Numbered from the stretch's first letter, positions 23,318 through 35,346 are shown. The stretch: 64,000 bases of DNA from Echinarachnius parma (GCA_037951105.1 JBAMJV010003283.1:1-64000); one strand, 5' to 3'. Numbers and translations: made by a program. The notes: generated from the sequence alone by a model not told the origin.

Positions 23318-23985
23318 TTTAAAGTGATCCAACACCCACAAATCATTTTCTAATAAATGAAAGATAATAGTTTAAGTAGTCCATTCAACCAAAAAGTTAA
23401 AAGGATCGTACAGTTTTGGTCAGACATAATCTTAGTTACTAAAACTTGTCAGTTACTATTTTAAAATAATAGTTATAATTCAATGGTGCTTCAAAAAGCA
23501 GCTGTTAACACAAGAGGGTGCCATCCACACACCTCAAGTTTCAACCATTTTTGTATCAAAATATGTGAATGTGGGGTTTGGTTAAAATAGTTATCCAATA
23601 GAGATGTCATCAAAAACAATGTTAAAACCATTTTGGTATCAGAGATGTGTAGGATTTATAAACGGCTTGTTCAAAATTATCGAATTATTGTGGGATCCCA
23701 CAATAATTATGGTTACATCTTTGGATATTTCAGCCGTCTCTGAACCGATTTTGATGAAACAAAGTTGATTCTGTCATTACAATTGTGTGCTCTTTGAAAT
23801 CTTACGGACGCTTACGGACCTATACTGTATAAGGCCCAGTTAGGTTCGGTATGTTCGGGTGATTAACTGCATTATTTATGAATTAAACAATCATTTGCAA
23901 ACTGCTGTTCATCTATTAAATATCAAATTACGGTACTTAATAAGGCAGTGTTGTTCTTTGAGTGGTGGTCCCATTGAAATATTGT
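23318..23985. mobile_element. MITE family C interrupted by family A
   Basis: The left part (about 23,325-23,393) matches the left of family C (CAACACCCACAAATCATTTT, AGTAGTCCATTC). From about 23,396 family A sequence begins (GGATCGTACAGTTTTGGTCA). The family C right part resumes at about 23,870 and ends GAGTGGTGGTCCCATT. Nested insertion, decayed. Confidence 0.55.
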
Positions 23986-24173
23986 TGGTAAATTGAACAA
24001 GAATCAATGATATGATATAATAGGGCAAAGGGATGTTGTTGAATGACAAATGATATTTTACGTGATGTTATCTGAGTTGGCTGATCGCCCATTCTGTGTT
24101 TATATCATCGGATAATATCCATGATATCGATCGATATTCTGACAAGCGAGAATGTCATTAGTTCATCGACTCC

Positions 24174-24838
24174 TTAAGGTGGTATCTCACCGAGCTGGAG
24201 ACTAGTTGGCGACCAGTTGGCGACTCAGTCTCCGCTGGTCGCGGAGACGTCTCCGCGACGTCGCCGCGACGTCTCCTGGAGACTAGCCGGGTCTCCGGGG
24301 AGTCGCGGGAATTTTGTCCACGACTGGGGAGACGTCGCGGCGACGTCACCGCGACCTACTGGAGACTAAAGCCCGGCGCAGACAGAGCCGACTCGACCCG
24401 ATCCGACTGGTTTAAATCAGGCTAGAGTTGGGCCCGGTCAATCGGAGCAGATTTATCGCGTTGAATCGGCCCCAACTGGCATCCGACTGTTTCTCGACTG
24501 GCAAAATATGTGTCGCGAGGCACTGAATACTGAGCCGATCGGAATGACAACCAGTCTAGTCGGCTCTGTCTGCGCCGGGCATTAGGCGACTGAGAGGAGA
24601 CGTTGCGGAGACGTCTCCGCGACACTACTTAACGTTGCTTGACCCACTTTAGAGACCACGTGACTGAGTTCGTTATCATTTGGTACAGTTTGTTCCTGTT
24701 CCCATGGATATGTCGCGGAGAGACTTCGCCTTGGTGAGATTGCAAACCATTTTCGGGTCTCCCGAGTCGCCGCGACTACCGCGACTGATCAGTCGCGGCA
24801 GTCGCGGCGACGTCTCCGCCGGTGAGATACGCACTTTA
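24174..24838. mobile_element. CpG-rich MITE, ends GTATCTCACCG, with nested MITE
   Basis: Left end TTAAGGTGGTATCTCACCGA, right end CCGGTGAGATACGCACTTTA. The interior repeats GTCGCGGCGACGTCTCC-type words on both strands. A separate 210-bp MITE lies at 24,371-24,580. The outer element without the insert is about 450 bp. Confidence 0.75.
24371..24580. mobile_element. 210-bp MITE with GCCCGGCGCAGAC ends
   Basis: Inverted ends GCCCGGCGCAGACAGAGCCG and CGGCTCTGTCTGCGCCGGGC. Two further copies of the same length sit in tandem at 59,928-60,137 and 60,191-60,400. It is nested in the larger CpG-rich MITE. Confidence 0.85.
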
Positions 24839-24839
24839 G

Positions 24840-26235
24840 TATTAACAGGGCCATATCGTTTCCCCTTAGTTCAAACAAGTCATGATGTTCACATTTTTAA
24901 CTATAATGTAGGAGATCCATTACTGAACTAAAGTGGTTCCAAAAGAAATATTTGAATGTAAAACGATCATGAAATATTTGATACATTAGATGTATCCCTT
25001 TTTCATACAAACGCATGCTTATTAACTCATAATATGATAGATACCCCTGCAAAATATTTGTTTTTACTCACTCATATAATGCTCCACCTTAATTTCTCGC
25101 GTTTGTGTCTCTTCTGAGCGCTCTACGTTTGAATGAACATTATGAATGAAACCACATGGATTCGGTCCGTTAAGCAACGCACTTCTGCATTTCTGCTTAC
25201 AATAGTATAGTATATCATAAGTGGAAACCCGAAAATCGATAGGAGCGTTTTACAGGTCAATAAAGATCAGTGGCATGCACACATGGGAGAGGCCGGGTCG
25301 TTGCCATGTCATCGCTTGTCAACAAATAATCTATTTGAACTTTAAGGTCATATATTTACCGATTTCGATCGTGTACATAATGTATATAGTATACAACCAA
25401 TATTGAAGCAATTTTTAACGACTATTCTGTTCGTGCTGTAATACGATATTCTTGTGTGTACAAATAATGTACAAGGCAATACGTCCCCCCCCCCCCCCCC
25501 CAATAATGACGCTACGGTCCTGTGTTCATACAATGTTTGGGTATTTTATGTACGAGTACAGTATACACTATCAATATATAGAAGTACTATGCGTCCGTAC
25601 ATGTATTCATATTTCCATAATACACACCACTTAATGCCATCTACTAGTATTGTTTGTCTGTACGTATAGATCGTAACAGTTCGAATACCATAATAATAAT
25701 ATGTTCGTACTCATGTTATTCATGTGCATGACAGCCCAGTAGATTTGATGTCCATTGTCCACCCATTAAGGCGAAATATAATAATAATATCACCAATTAC
25801 TTTGTAACATATTTGTTTGAACTTTATACTGTAATATATACATAGTAGGCTATGATTTTGGATACTGTATATCAATTATGACGAATTATTATCATCCATA
25901 ATTATGTTTCATATCACTGATATAAAGACGAGTCTACGACTCGTATGCCTTGTATATAAAACAAAATATTGGTGTAAAAATGAAGGAAAATGGCTACTTT
26001 GAATAACGATGTGTTTGAAGTATATAACGTTAAAATAAAACTTTACAATATAGGCTTATAAAGAGAATTATACTTTTCAGCGCCCGTAATGACTAATAGC
26101 ACTTGAAAAAAGCATCTATGCCATTGACTTTCAATATAACTCGAGTGCGCCTTCCACTCGAATATTGTTGAACTGAGGAGGTGAAATATCGAATTCAGTA
26201 CTTTTGAGCCCAGTAACTTGGACAGTGTCACAAAG
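24840..26235. other. Intergenic, nothing recognised
   Basis: AT-rich with a C run at about 25,486-25,502. No exon, RNA gene or paired termini supported. Confidence 0.45.
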
Positions 26236-26239
26236 TGAA

Positions 26240-26442
26240 GAGGACAAAGACAGGTGAGTCCATTGACTTGCATGCGGGGTGGGAGGGGGCATGGTTTCCC
26301 GTGAGAGGGTCAAAGACAGGGGAGTCCATTAACTTGCATGCAGGGTGGGAGGGGGCATGGTTTCCCGTGAGAGGGTCAAAGACAGGGGAGTCCATTGACT
26401 TGCATGCGGGGTGGGAGGGGGCATGGTTTCCCGTGAGGAGGG
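26240..26442. repeat. Three-copy tandem repeat, 66-bp period
   Basis: Units start GACAGG at 26,249, 26,315 and 26,381 and contain CTTGCATGC and GGGAGGGGGCATGGTTTCCC. The 66-bp period keeps frame and so creates spurious open frames on both strands. Confidence 0.9.
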
Positions 26443-26756
26443 TGCAGTACCTTGTCCCCAAGTTTAATTTTAAAGTTTAGAATTATGGGACAGAGGGGAC
26501 ATTTCCTCCTCAGTCTCAGGAGTCGCCACTGTCACCTCCTTACCTCCTTAATCAGTAGTACAAGAGGAGAGAGTATTTTGGGTTTCCCCTGAGGAGGACA
26601 GTATGTCCCGAAATGAAATGTATTTTATTTTGTTTGTTTAGTTTATCTTTGATTAAATCAAAAAGCACAAGGTATAGCATGTTATTTCCACTGCAAAAGT
26701 TATGAATACATTTATATCATGCATTTATGCCTACATAAGTCGCTCCTCCTCCTCTT

Positions 26757-26795
26757 TCTAATCATCATCATCAGCAGCAGCAGCAGCAGATCATC

Positions 26796-26826
<31 letters not shown>

Positions 26827-26850
26827 TCATTATCATCCTCGTGTCATCAT
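26757..26850. repeat. CAT/CAG triplet microsatellite
   Basis: ATCATC and AGCAGC triplet runs; the poly-Ser open frame here is an artefact. Confidence 0.9.
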
Positions 26851-27350
26851 CATCAAATGTATCTTGTTTACATTGTGTACCCCCCATCGCACCCCCCCCC
26901 CCCCCACACCCCCTATAAATATTGCTGTATGGGATTTAATTTTTTTTAAAGGCTAGTGTAAAGTGTCTAACCACGAAAATTACTTGGAGCTTCCTCGTTT
27001 CTCTTCTACCATGTTGTTTAGCTTATGGTAAGAGAAGAATAAAATAGGGTTAATTTTTTCAAATGCCCCTTTAGTATGACGATAATATTTATCATTCAGC
27101 TCAAAAGCGTTAATTAACGGTAATAAACCTCATTTACGTCCGTTGTAAAAGCTGACGCATATTTTCGTTTTTTTAACCAGGAAAGCAGTGTTCTTTTTCA
27201 ATGAAACTTTCACACATCATTTGGACATATCTTATAATGATTTTGGTACAGGATTAAAGTCTCAAATGTCATTTTGGGCAATATCTGACACTTTACAGGT
27301 AATTTCCCGGATTATTTTTTCTTAAAATGGAAATGGAAAAGGAAACTTAC

Positions 27351-27526
27351 GCGACCCTGAGCATTTGCTGCACCATGGCCGGGTCAACCGCCTTCGCGTT
27401 CATCTTTCTTCTCTTGGTCATCTCAGCAACATCGTATCCATGTTGGTTGCCATTATCATCGGTGTCGTCAACCTCGTCCTCATCATCGTCGTCGTCATTA
27501 TTGTCATCATGTCTCTTGTTTCCAAT
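27351..27526 (-). CDS. Candidate internal exon with acidic stretch
   Basis: On the minus strand an acceptor (CTGGATACAG, AG at 27,528-27,527) and a donor (GTCGC|GTAAGT at 27,350) bound 176 nt with one open frame, phase 0 in and phase 2 out. The peptide starts IGNKRHDDNNDDDDDEDEVD, passes TDDNGNQHGYDVAEMTKRRK and ends VDPAMVQQMLRVA. The order is an acidic low-complexity part, a basic KRRK, then a helical-looking segment. This is typical of a nuclear or chaperone-type linker, but I recognise no family. No neighbouring exon was identified. Chance is possible because the acidic run comes from GAT/GAC triplets. Confidence 0.4.
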
Positions 27527-27539
27527 CTGTATCCAGGAG

Positions 27540-29225
27540 AATTTGATGTATGCACCATAAAATGCCTATATATAGGCTTTAATCTTGTTCTTTCTAATGT
27601 TCCTATATGGAGGGGCGCATGCGTACCCAACTAATTTTACTTGAACCTAGGACCTACAACTTAGCACACTACAAGTTATATGGTGTGAGACACGCAGTAA
27701 GGCCCCTTGACTTGTAGGGATGTGTGTGAGATATGTTCACAGTTCTCTCTGAGCTAGAGCATGTCGTCTTGCTCGTTGAACAGTTATATGAAGACATAAC
27801 GTATGAATAGCTAACAGAACGTGAAAGCACCATTCCACCAGCTTATTTCATGTCCATCATGTCGTCAATGCGCACGGATAATTAGATAGTAATAGCAACG
27901 ACGTATGCCGGTATAGATATACCATCATTGTGCTAAATGTATTTCAAGTCTTTTCATAACAAATTACAATTTCCACTAAACAAAAAGGATATAATCACAA
28001 AATGAAATCGTGATTGTGTTTCCTGTATTATAGGCCTATTGTAGGCCTATACCAATTTTAAAGATAGATCAAAAAGCGTATGAATTATGCAATTTAAAAA
28101 AATCCATTTGTGCCGATTTCCATATTCAAGAGCAAGATTGTCGATTGCACACATTGGTCCTCTCTCTGTCACTGTGTAAATCTTTGGTGTAGTAGATGGA
28201 CTTACGAATGTGTGTTGTAACTCGTCCCTTTCTACATACCCTAGATATTGTAGTTCGCATTGAGTTAATACAGGGTATACACATGTAGTGGCTAGGTTCG
28301 GCTAGCAATAGGTTAATAAACCTTTTCCACCCTCTGCGTATCCGATTTCCGTTTTTGGTCCCAATGAAAAACTCATGCACCCCTCAATACAACTATATAC
28401 GGTGTCAGCGAATTATTGTTGATGCTCCATGACCGAATGCGTGTATATGGTGTCGATTTGTTCAGATTTTGCATGCAGTAAGACGATACAAAGTTACCGA
28501 AGTGTGCCGCTTCCCGTAGCTTGGCATTTTGAAATGATTATTTCGGATTAATCAATACAAATTTAAATCAGCATTGAAGATAGGCTTGAGGTCTGCCCCC
28601 GACAACAATAGGCAGACAAGAATGAGAAAGAGAGCGAGAGTCACAACTCCTTTTTATCCTCGGGCGTTATTAGGCATCCATGCGTGGGGCTCTTGTCTGG
28701 AATTGAATCGTATACATTTTATGTTGTTTATGTCCTTGTATACACAGATCGAGTCGATCCGCGCCGCCCGACCGCGAGTTCGAGGGATCGCGATCTTGAA
28801 CATGCATGCTGTAGGTTCAAGTATGGAAGACGCTAAAAGACAAGCGAAAATAAATGCCACTGGTCATCATACTTTAATCCTATAATAAATTATCAGTGTG
28901 TTGACCATTGAGATATCTCGAATGAAAACAACGCGGTATCGGTCAAACCAAATTCACTCAACTAATTGTTTTGACTATTTTATTGAAAAGGCCGGCCTAT
29001 TTGGGATTTTACAAGTTTCAACTAAAAGTAACGGTTTTCCCGTTCATTTTCAAACTTTCATTTTCTCCTAAAATACTACAACTAAGCGGACTGGACGCAT
29101 CCGAGATCAAGTGTACAATGAAACGCCATTAATCTTGTCCAGGCATAAAATGATCTAGTAAATTCGTTGACATGTCCAAAAACTCACGAAGGGTACATAC
29201 ATTCTGAATTTCTGTGGTCTGATAC
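27540..29225. other. Intergenic, nothing recognised
   Basis: No supported exon or paired termini. A frame at 28.6-28.9 kb lacks an ATG start and recognisable features. Confidence 0.4.
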
Positions 29226-29227
29226 GT

Positions 29228-29520
29228 TCACTTATTTATGTGTGAAAATTCCATGGTAAATGAATGACATATGACCGAATAATGAGCGACAATGCCAAGA
29301 GATATTTTAATACTAACTCGTTGCACTATAACTTTGTACACAATTGAAAATATCCCAGTGACACTTTCAAATCATCTTTATATCATAATAGAAATTTGAA
29401 AAAAACGAATCTGAACCATTCTCCTATTGGTATACGAATATAACGAGGAATACATGTGAGAACAGCTACAGTTCTAAATAGGTTTTAGTTCATGGGTTTC
29501 GACAAAGTTATAGATCCCAT
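29228..29520 (-). mobile_element. MITE family B, inverted
   Basis: AATTCCATGGTAAATGAATG-like block, then GAATCTGAACCATTCTCCTA and a GACAAAGTTATAGATCCC end. It directly abuts a plus-oriented family B copy. Confidence 0.7.
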
Positions 29521-29912
29521 TAAAGGGACATTGTCCAATTCCTCAAAATCCAATTGGAATTATAGCGGTTCCATCATACCTTGTTTTATACGTATTAACA
29601 ATAAAAGCATGGGACAGGTTTCGGTTTTTTCAAATTTCCATTTTGTTCACAAGATATTTACGATTGAAGTGTTCAGATATAAAAACAAATAAAATTAAAA
29701 AAACTATGGGACCTTTTCAGCCGTGTACAAAGTAAGCGCAATGAAAGTGAATATCACTTTGCATTTTCACTCATTTCTCGGCCAAATAACATCCAATTAA
29801 CTTGAAATTTTCACACATTACTTTCTGGACATATCAGATTACACCAATACACATTTTATTAACCAAGCATCACTTTTTGAACTTGTCAACAAATTTACTA
29901 GATCCCTTTAAT
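29519..29912 (+). mobile_element. TTAA-flanked MITE, family B, good copy
   Basis: Left TTAA-AGGGACATTGTCCAATT, right CTAGATCCCT-TTAA. The interior keeps the AATAAAAGCATGGGACAGGT and GCATTTTCACTCATTTCTCG blocks. About 385 bp, non-coding. Confidence 0.8.
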
Positions 29913-30244
29913 GTCTCCAATCACCAATTTAACACTGATGTCCCGACCTCTGCAATGTTGGCAGGAAAGACCCATGGGTCACAGAAATTCAAGATTTCTT
30001 TTTTCCTGCCAGGCAGCTTGGGGAGATTCACCAGGGGTGCTTTTATGCTTTTATGTTTTCTGATCGTTTTGTAAATTCACTATTCATTTTGTATCATACA
30101 TTGTACTTTATTTTGAAATGCCGAATAAATAATAATAATAATAATGCAGTCCATGATTGCAGTTCAGGGTCCTCTTTTTCTGTTTGGACAAGGTCTCATT
30201 TAGTTTTAGAAGTAATAATAACTAAAGTTATCTCTAATTTTTGG

Positions 30245-30562
30245 CATGATACAAATGTGTATTTTTGTGATCTAATATGTTCACTAAGAAGTGTGTAGAA
30301 ATACACGTTAAATGAATGGCCATGTAATGAGGTAAAATGCAAATGATATACGGTAATCAATTGCACTAACTTTGTACACAGTTATAACTGGCCAGTGGAT
30401 AATAACAATCCGAACACTTCAATCGTAGATATCTTTGTAAAAGAAAGGTAATTTTTGAAACCGGTTCCATGCTTATGTTGGTAAAATAAGGCATGAGAGA
30501 ACCACTAGAGTTCTAAGTAAGTTTTTTGTGGATTTGGACAATGTTACCAGATCCCTTTAATA
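30245..30562 (-). mobile_element. MITE family B, inverted
   Basis: Inverted family B order, ending GGACAATGTTACCAGATCCC-TTTAA. Confidence 0.7.
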
Positions 30563-30862
30563 GACAGATGGCTTGTCTATTATTAAGACAGTTTCGATTT
30601 ATCCAACCATAATCATATCATATATCACCTGACCATATATGTTTAGCTTCGTCATTGCGCAAACAATTTCATAAAATGTTCATTCAAATTCGTATTGATC
30701 ACAACAAAATATATATAGTACTTTAGCACAAAACATAGACAATACTCATTGTTATAAATTTCCATATGTATGCGTATATTCCCTAAAATTTAGTTTTGTT
30801 AATTTTATGTAAATATGTTTAAGCGCTTACAGGCTTTTTGCAATATGCGCTGTATAAATCTA

Positions 30863-30865
<3 letters not shown>

Positions 30866-30925
<60 letters not shown>
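30866..30925. repeat. (TTA)n microsatellite after a SINE-like tail
   Basis: Preceded by TTAAGCGCTTACAGG and TGCGCTGTATAAATC, which resemble the SINE 3' tail, then TTA triplets. Confidence 0.85.
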
Positions 30926-30926
<1 letters not shown>

Positions 30927-31335
30927 AGCTTAGAAGTCGCCTTAGGGCGAATATGCGTGCTATAAAACAGGACGTTAGGGGGAAAGTGTCGTTAAGGGGA
31001 AACATACCTTTCGCCCTAACGTTTCACCCACTGTTTTATAGCCCTTCCTGCTAGTTTTATCATGTGCTACTTTGTTTCCACCAAAACAACACCCTGAGGG
31101 CGTAATATGAGTCGATTATACTATACCCCCATGTCAACAGAAGGAGATATCCACATGATAAAATGATGCTCTTATATGTTGAATGCTATAAAACTGCGCC
31201 TTAGGGGGAAACACGGTTTTTCGATGTTATTTTCTTAATTTGGGATTATGTCTAGATTATCTGACTTGAAACATCATTTTGAAACCAAAATACTCCTTAC
31301 TGCCAAATCTGGTGATATGAGAGTATTTACTTAAT
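30926..31335 (+). repeat. Repeat family R (GCTATAAAAC / TTAGGGGGAAA modules)
   Basis: Contains GTGCTATAAAACAGGACGTT, GTCGTTAAGGGGAAACATAC, CTGTTTTATAGCCCTTCC and GCGCCTTAGGGGGAAACACG. An inverted copy lies at 44,727-45,125 and a direct diverged copy at 46,140-46,435. Internal modules occur in both orientations, giving hairpin potential. No protein. Confidence 0.8.
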
Positions 31336-32040
31336 TTTTAAGCTTAGTTTGTACCAAAATGACCCCTCTATTTCTGTCAACTTTCCAAAATAATACTTTC
31401 CAAAAAATAATAATCGCTATTCGCGCATGCGCAGTAAGATACGACATTCGGGAGACCGTTTTCACAACTCGCCCGAAAATGAGGCAAAGTCTTTAGAATA
31501 AGAAGATGATTTCTGGAATCATTCCAGCATAAATCGTAAGTATGTTTGTTTATTCATAACATTTAGTTCATGTATTTTACGTTCAGTTGTGGGTTTTGTT
31601 ATGTTTGTGTGTTTTTATCATCTTAATTTAATCCGAACCTCGGAAATCCGAAACCGTCGCACCATGTTTAAAAATCCCAGTCCCATGCATGTATTTTTAT
31701 GTCCTGTTTAACCAAGAAATCCGTCTGCTCAATTCGATAGAGAAACCATCCTTTTAACTATTAGTATTACGGTATCCCTCTAGTAAACTAGCATGTTCAT
31801 TTTACTAATGAAATGATGGAGATTCTTTTAAGATTGCCGATCAGATGACCACGCGCTAGAGAGAAGAATTGTTTTTTTTTTAATCTAAGAAGTAAGAACG
31901 GCCCCTTGAAAGTGAAACAGAGGAATTCGGTAACGCGTTACTTACTGATTTCGGTTTACGTGATAGTACCAGTGGCAAATCGCCAATCCTAACAATTGAT
32001 TTGACATGGACATGGTCCATGGGCGTCGATACTTACGTAA
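31335..32040. other. No gene supported; NRF1-like site
   Basis: A perfect palindrome GCGCATGCGC at 31,423-31,432 matches the NRF1 core. A GTAAGT donor follows near 31,538. No coding exon recognised. Confidence 0.35.
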
Positions 32041-32122
32041 TACCCATTCATCAGGGGGGGATGGATGAATGAATCATCCCCCCCTGATCAATGGGTATCA
32101 ATGACAGATCGACGCCCGTGAC
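32015..32122. repeat. Inverted repeat around GGGGGATGGATGAATG
   Basis: GGGCGTCGATACTTACG and AATACCCATTCATCAGGGGG on the left are mirrored by CCCCCCTGATCAATGGGTAT and GATCGACGCCCG on the right. Confidence 0.7.
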
Positions 32123-32772
32123 ATGGTCACTCATGCCTCATGGTCATGGACTGTTTGTTATTATACTTCATTTTCTTTCATAACTTTATATAACCATGAT
32201 TACAAGAGCACTGTTTCTCGATAAATTGTGAATAGTGAACAAAAAATTTGATTTGAAAATGAAATGCCTTTTGTCTTTTGAAATCGAAGAATGTGGCATA
32301 TATTTATGGACCATTTACTTTGTAGATGTGGAATGTGGCTTTTTTATTTTTTATTGTGGAGTCTATTTTTTAGGTAAAACATTTGGCTATATCGTGGTTT
32401 GGTTTAGTCCATTAATGCAGCATGCTGTTAACCCCTTGTCTTGTACATGTAGTTGTAGGGGTGGGTTTAGTCCCCCGCCCCCGGGGGACTCCAATTTTCA
32501 CAGCACCAAACTTACGGCAATTTCGATGGATTTCTCGGTCTACTAATCTTGAATAGATTTCCTTTGTTTACGATGCGAAACTCGATTTGAAAGCAGGGAT
32601 TTCTTGGGTTTTCTTTCCAATGGCACGCGTTTTCCCATAGAAACAATAATCACGGATATGGACAAGTATCATGATGACATATAGAGCTTTGCCAATTTCG
32701 TAATCGCAATAGCAAGATCACTAAATCAGTACTTAGTAAAACCATAAACTATAATATTTAGACAGATTTATA

Positions 32773-33008
32773 ACTCGACTCCCTTTACTTACTCGTTAAA
32801 TTAGGCTCCATCCTGTACAAACCTATGGATCGCCTTCCATAGAGTTGTACATGGCGGAGCCTATATTCGAGAGTTAGTATAGAGTTGAACTTCGCCAACT
32901 CTCTTTACTTACTCGTGAAATTAGGCTCCGCCCTGTACAAACCTATGGCTCGCCTTCCATAGAGTTGTACAGGGCGGAGCATTCATTCACGAGTAAGTAA
33001 AGAGAGTA
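32773..33008. mobile_element. Two tandem palindromic elements
   Basis: Units 32,773-32,888 and 32,896-33,008. Each runs from CTTTACTTACTCGT and TTAGGCTCCGCCCTGTACAA to the inverse TTGTACAGGGCGGAGC and ACGAGTAAGTAAAG, with CTATGGCTCGCCTTCCATAG, itself an inverted repeat, in the middle. Confidence 0.85.
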
Positions 33009-33118
33009 GAAAACTTTAACATTGATTTTCATAATTACTTGTTGCAGTTTTTTACAGTGTCGGGGAGAGTGAGAGCGAGATATTGAGCAATGTTTTGCAG
33101 GAGTGTCTCCCATTCAAG

Positions 33119-33192
33119 CATCTTTTTTTTGCTAAATGGTTTTGCACCGGTATAGCAATCCTGAGGTCTTGAGTTCAATTCCCGTCAAAGCC
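33119..33192 (+). repeat. Degenerate tRNA-like sequence
   Basis: Shares GCACCGG.(C/A)TAGCAATCC and a box B-like GAGTTCAATTCC with the tRNA-like copies at 48.8-49.2 kb, and the same downstream flank (TATTTTGCTTTGCTCAC). A T run replaces the start of the D arm. Confidence 0.6.
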
Positions 33193-33754
33193 TATTTTGC
33201 TTTGCTCACGTTCAATCAATTATAATGCTTCAATTCAATTCTTCAATAACATATGTTTGTTATAATTTGTATCCTTTTTGGTGTGCCAAGGAAGTGCTCA
33301 AGCTTTCAAGTGTTACAACAAGTGTTGAAACTGCAAGTGCTGCAAGGCTATATAGAGCTCCAAGAGACCAAGACCCAAGGTAATTTGTTTAATTTGTGAT
33401 GATTGCAACATATTTTTTCCATAACTAGTAATTCTAGAGAACGCCAGCGTTCTAGGTCCAGCTAATACTGCCCCCGAATTACACATTTTATGTGCACGAT
33501 AATTGTGCGTAAAATAATACGTATGATACAGTACGTACCACCGATGAGCGCATAAATATGTGATACAACTTTGGGGTAGATAAAAATGATGATTTTTCGC
33601 TCCATTCCGCATCAAAATGAGTGATTTACGCACCTCCTCGACTTCTGTCTCCATTCAAGCAGAGTTCAAGTACCACGCACGCCGAATAGATGGCAGATTT
33701 GATGCGCATGTGTGGTCATAGTCATACTTAGCACTGTGCACACCTACGAGGTTG

Positions 33755-33915
33755 CCTAGCTGGAATGTTCCCCAGGGAGTGGACAATGTGCACTTTGTGC
33801 ACTGAATTGAGTGCAGTATGTATCAGATGTCCGGGGTAAAAATGTTGATGCGCTGCAAGTGTCGAAAGGAGGAACGTGCTCTATATAAGAAGCCACAGTT
33901 ATTTTTTGTATAATA
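33755..33915 (+). repeat. Diverged SINE body
   Basis: GTTCCCCAGGGAGTGGACAA, TGTCCGGGGTAA and GTGCTCTATATAAGAAG follow the SINE order but with many changes. Confidence 0.5.
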
Positions 33916-33938
33916 TTTTAATTTAAACCTGCTGTCCT

Positions 33939-34362
33939 ATATGTGACCTTACACCACAAAACGACTGTTATGTCGCTGTGATAGTTTATCTTTTTATTAG
34001 CTAAAATTGTTCAAAATATGAAATTTAGGATTTTGGTATTTTCTGAATAGGCATATTTTAATTTAGCTTCTGTAACATTTTGAGCGTCGGAAATCATGTT
34101 TAAATATTATGTTTCCATCTAATAAATGTGATCTTATTATAGCGCTTTAATGGAAACTGATCTTTTAAATGGCCCCTTATTTCAAAAATGCACCAGCCAT
34201 ATTCCAAATACTTGGCATTCATGTTGAAAGGGTTTGCTTAGTCCAAATATGACAAATTGTATAACATTTTAAAGGTAATTGCTTCTATTTTAATGTTATA
34301 TGAAAATCAGCAAAATCAGTTTTCCCGACTTATTGGTCGTTTTGTGGTGTAAGGTCACATAT
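33939..34362. mobile_element. MITE with ATATGTGACCTTACACCAC ends
   Basis: Left ATATGTGACCTTACACCACA and AAACGAC; right GTCGTTT and TGTGGTGTAAGGTCACATAT. The inverted ends of about 27 bp are nearly perfect. The A/T-rich interior is non-coding. Confidence 0.85.
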
Positions 34363-34434
34363 CATGTTGAATGAACAGTACCATGTGCACATGATATCCG
34401 TAGGTATGCATACAGATTAAAATTATGTGGATGT

Positions 34435-34785
34435 GGCGTGGCAATATTGGTAGAGTGCACGCTTTTCGATCATGAGATCCCGAGTTCAAACCCTGCCCAC
34501 TGCGTTTGTCCTTCAGCAAGACAATTTATCCACGATTGCTGCTCTCTACCCAGGTGTATAAATGGGGACCCGGTAGGAGGTGAAAGCCTTTATGTGAACG
34601 ATCTTCTTGAGCCCATGAGCACTTGGAAGGAATGCTCCCCAGGGAGTGGAGATGGTGCACACAATGTTTACTGTTTTGCATTGTATCCTATGACTGGGGG
34701 TAATTAATATTATAATTGTAAAGCGCTTAGAGATGATTATCAATCATATTAGGCGCTATATAAATCAAAACATTATTTATTATTT
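34435..34785 (+). mobile_element. tRNA-derived SINE, near full length
   Basis: The head has box A-like GTGGCAATATTGGTAGAGTG and box B-like GAGTTCAAACC. The body has GTGAAAGCCTTTATGTGAAC, CTCCCCAGGGAGTGGAGATG and GTAAAGCGCTTAGAGATGAT. The tail is TTAGGCGCTATATAAATC followed by TTATT repeats. It is the most complete copy; truncated ones lie at 4.4, 36.1 and 40.5 kb. Confidence 0.9.
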
Positions 34786-35059
34786 ATTATTGTATATTAC
34801 CCCTGCAGTAAGGAGACCTTCTGTGTCCCGTCCCGGTGACCATCTCTACTCACATCCAGTACAGACACATACAATTGCCTTCAATCACGACCATTCAGTG
34901 TTGTATTTTGGCCTTCCATATTTTCCTCTTTATACATTTTTGTTTCTCACTCTATATCACTCTCACAGTGAGAAGACATCAACTGCAAGTCCACCTGACC
35001 AACCTGCTATGTCCCATCCTGGGTGATCATGTCTACTCACATCAAGTACAGTCAATCCT

Positions 35060-35115
35060 AGGTGTGCCCATGCTCATGGACCCCTTTAAAGTGCCTCCAA
35101 GTCAGACAATCCAGG
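35060..35115 (+). CDS. Candidate exon 5' of a GTTAGT donor, unidentified
   Basis: A frame reads ILGVPMLMDPFKVPPSQTIQ up to a donor CAG|GTTAGT at 35,116. At 36,275 a TTCTCTTTAG acceptor opens a frame reading VLKADMRKTLSLTN and then TGA, which would join in phase 0. The pairing is inference. Similar wording (CATCTCTACTCACATCCAGT and CATGTCTACTCACATCAAGT) occurs twice upstream, suggesting a local duplication. Confidence 0.2.
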
Positions 35116-35346
35116 TTAGTATTATATTATGTAGCCCAGGAGAATGTAACGCAATTTATGTACTTGTGTGTTGGATTAAAAAATAAAACTTTTCAATTTG
35201 TTCCAACATTTAACGTGACATGTTCAACAAGTCATGTCGGAATACAATTTAATTAAACATGTATTTCCCTAAATAGTTATTAAAATAGTCAATTTCATTA
35301 TCAACAGTAAATATGCAAATTTGTTCTTTAGTTGTAACTTGTAATG

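Noticed and set aside
26228-26480. Open frames on both strands
   Set aside because: Product of a 66-bp tandem repeat whose period is a multiple of three.
27327-27560. Plus-strand frame resembling a signal peptide
   Set aside because: Lies opposite the better-supported minus-strand exon; its Ser-rich end comes from the triplet repeat.
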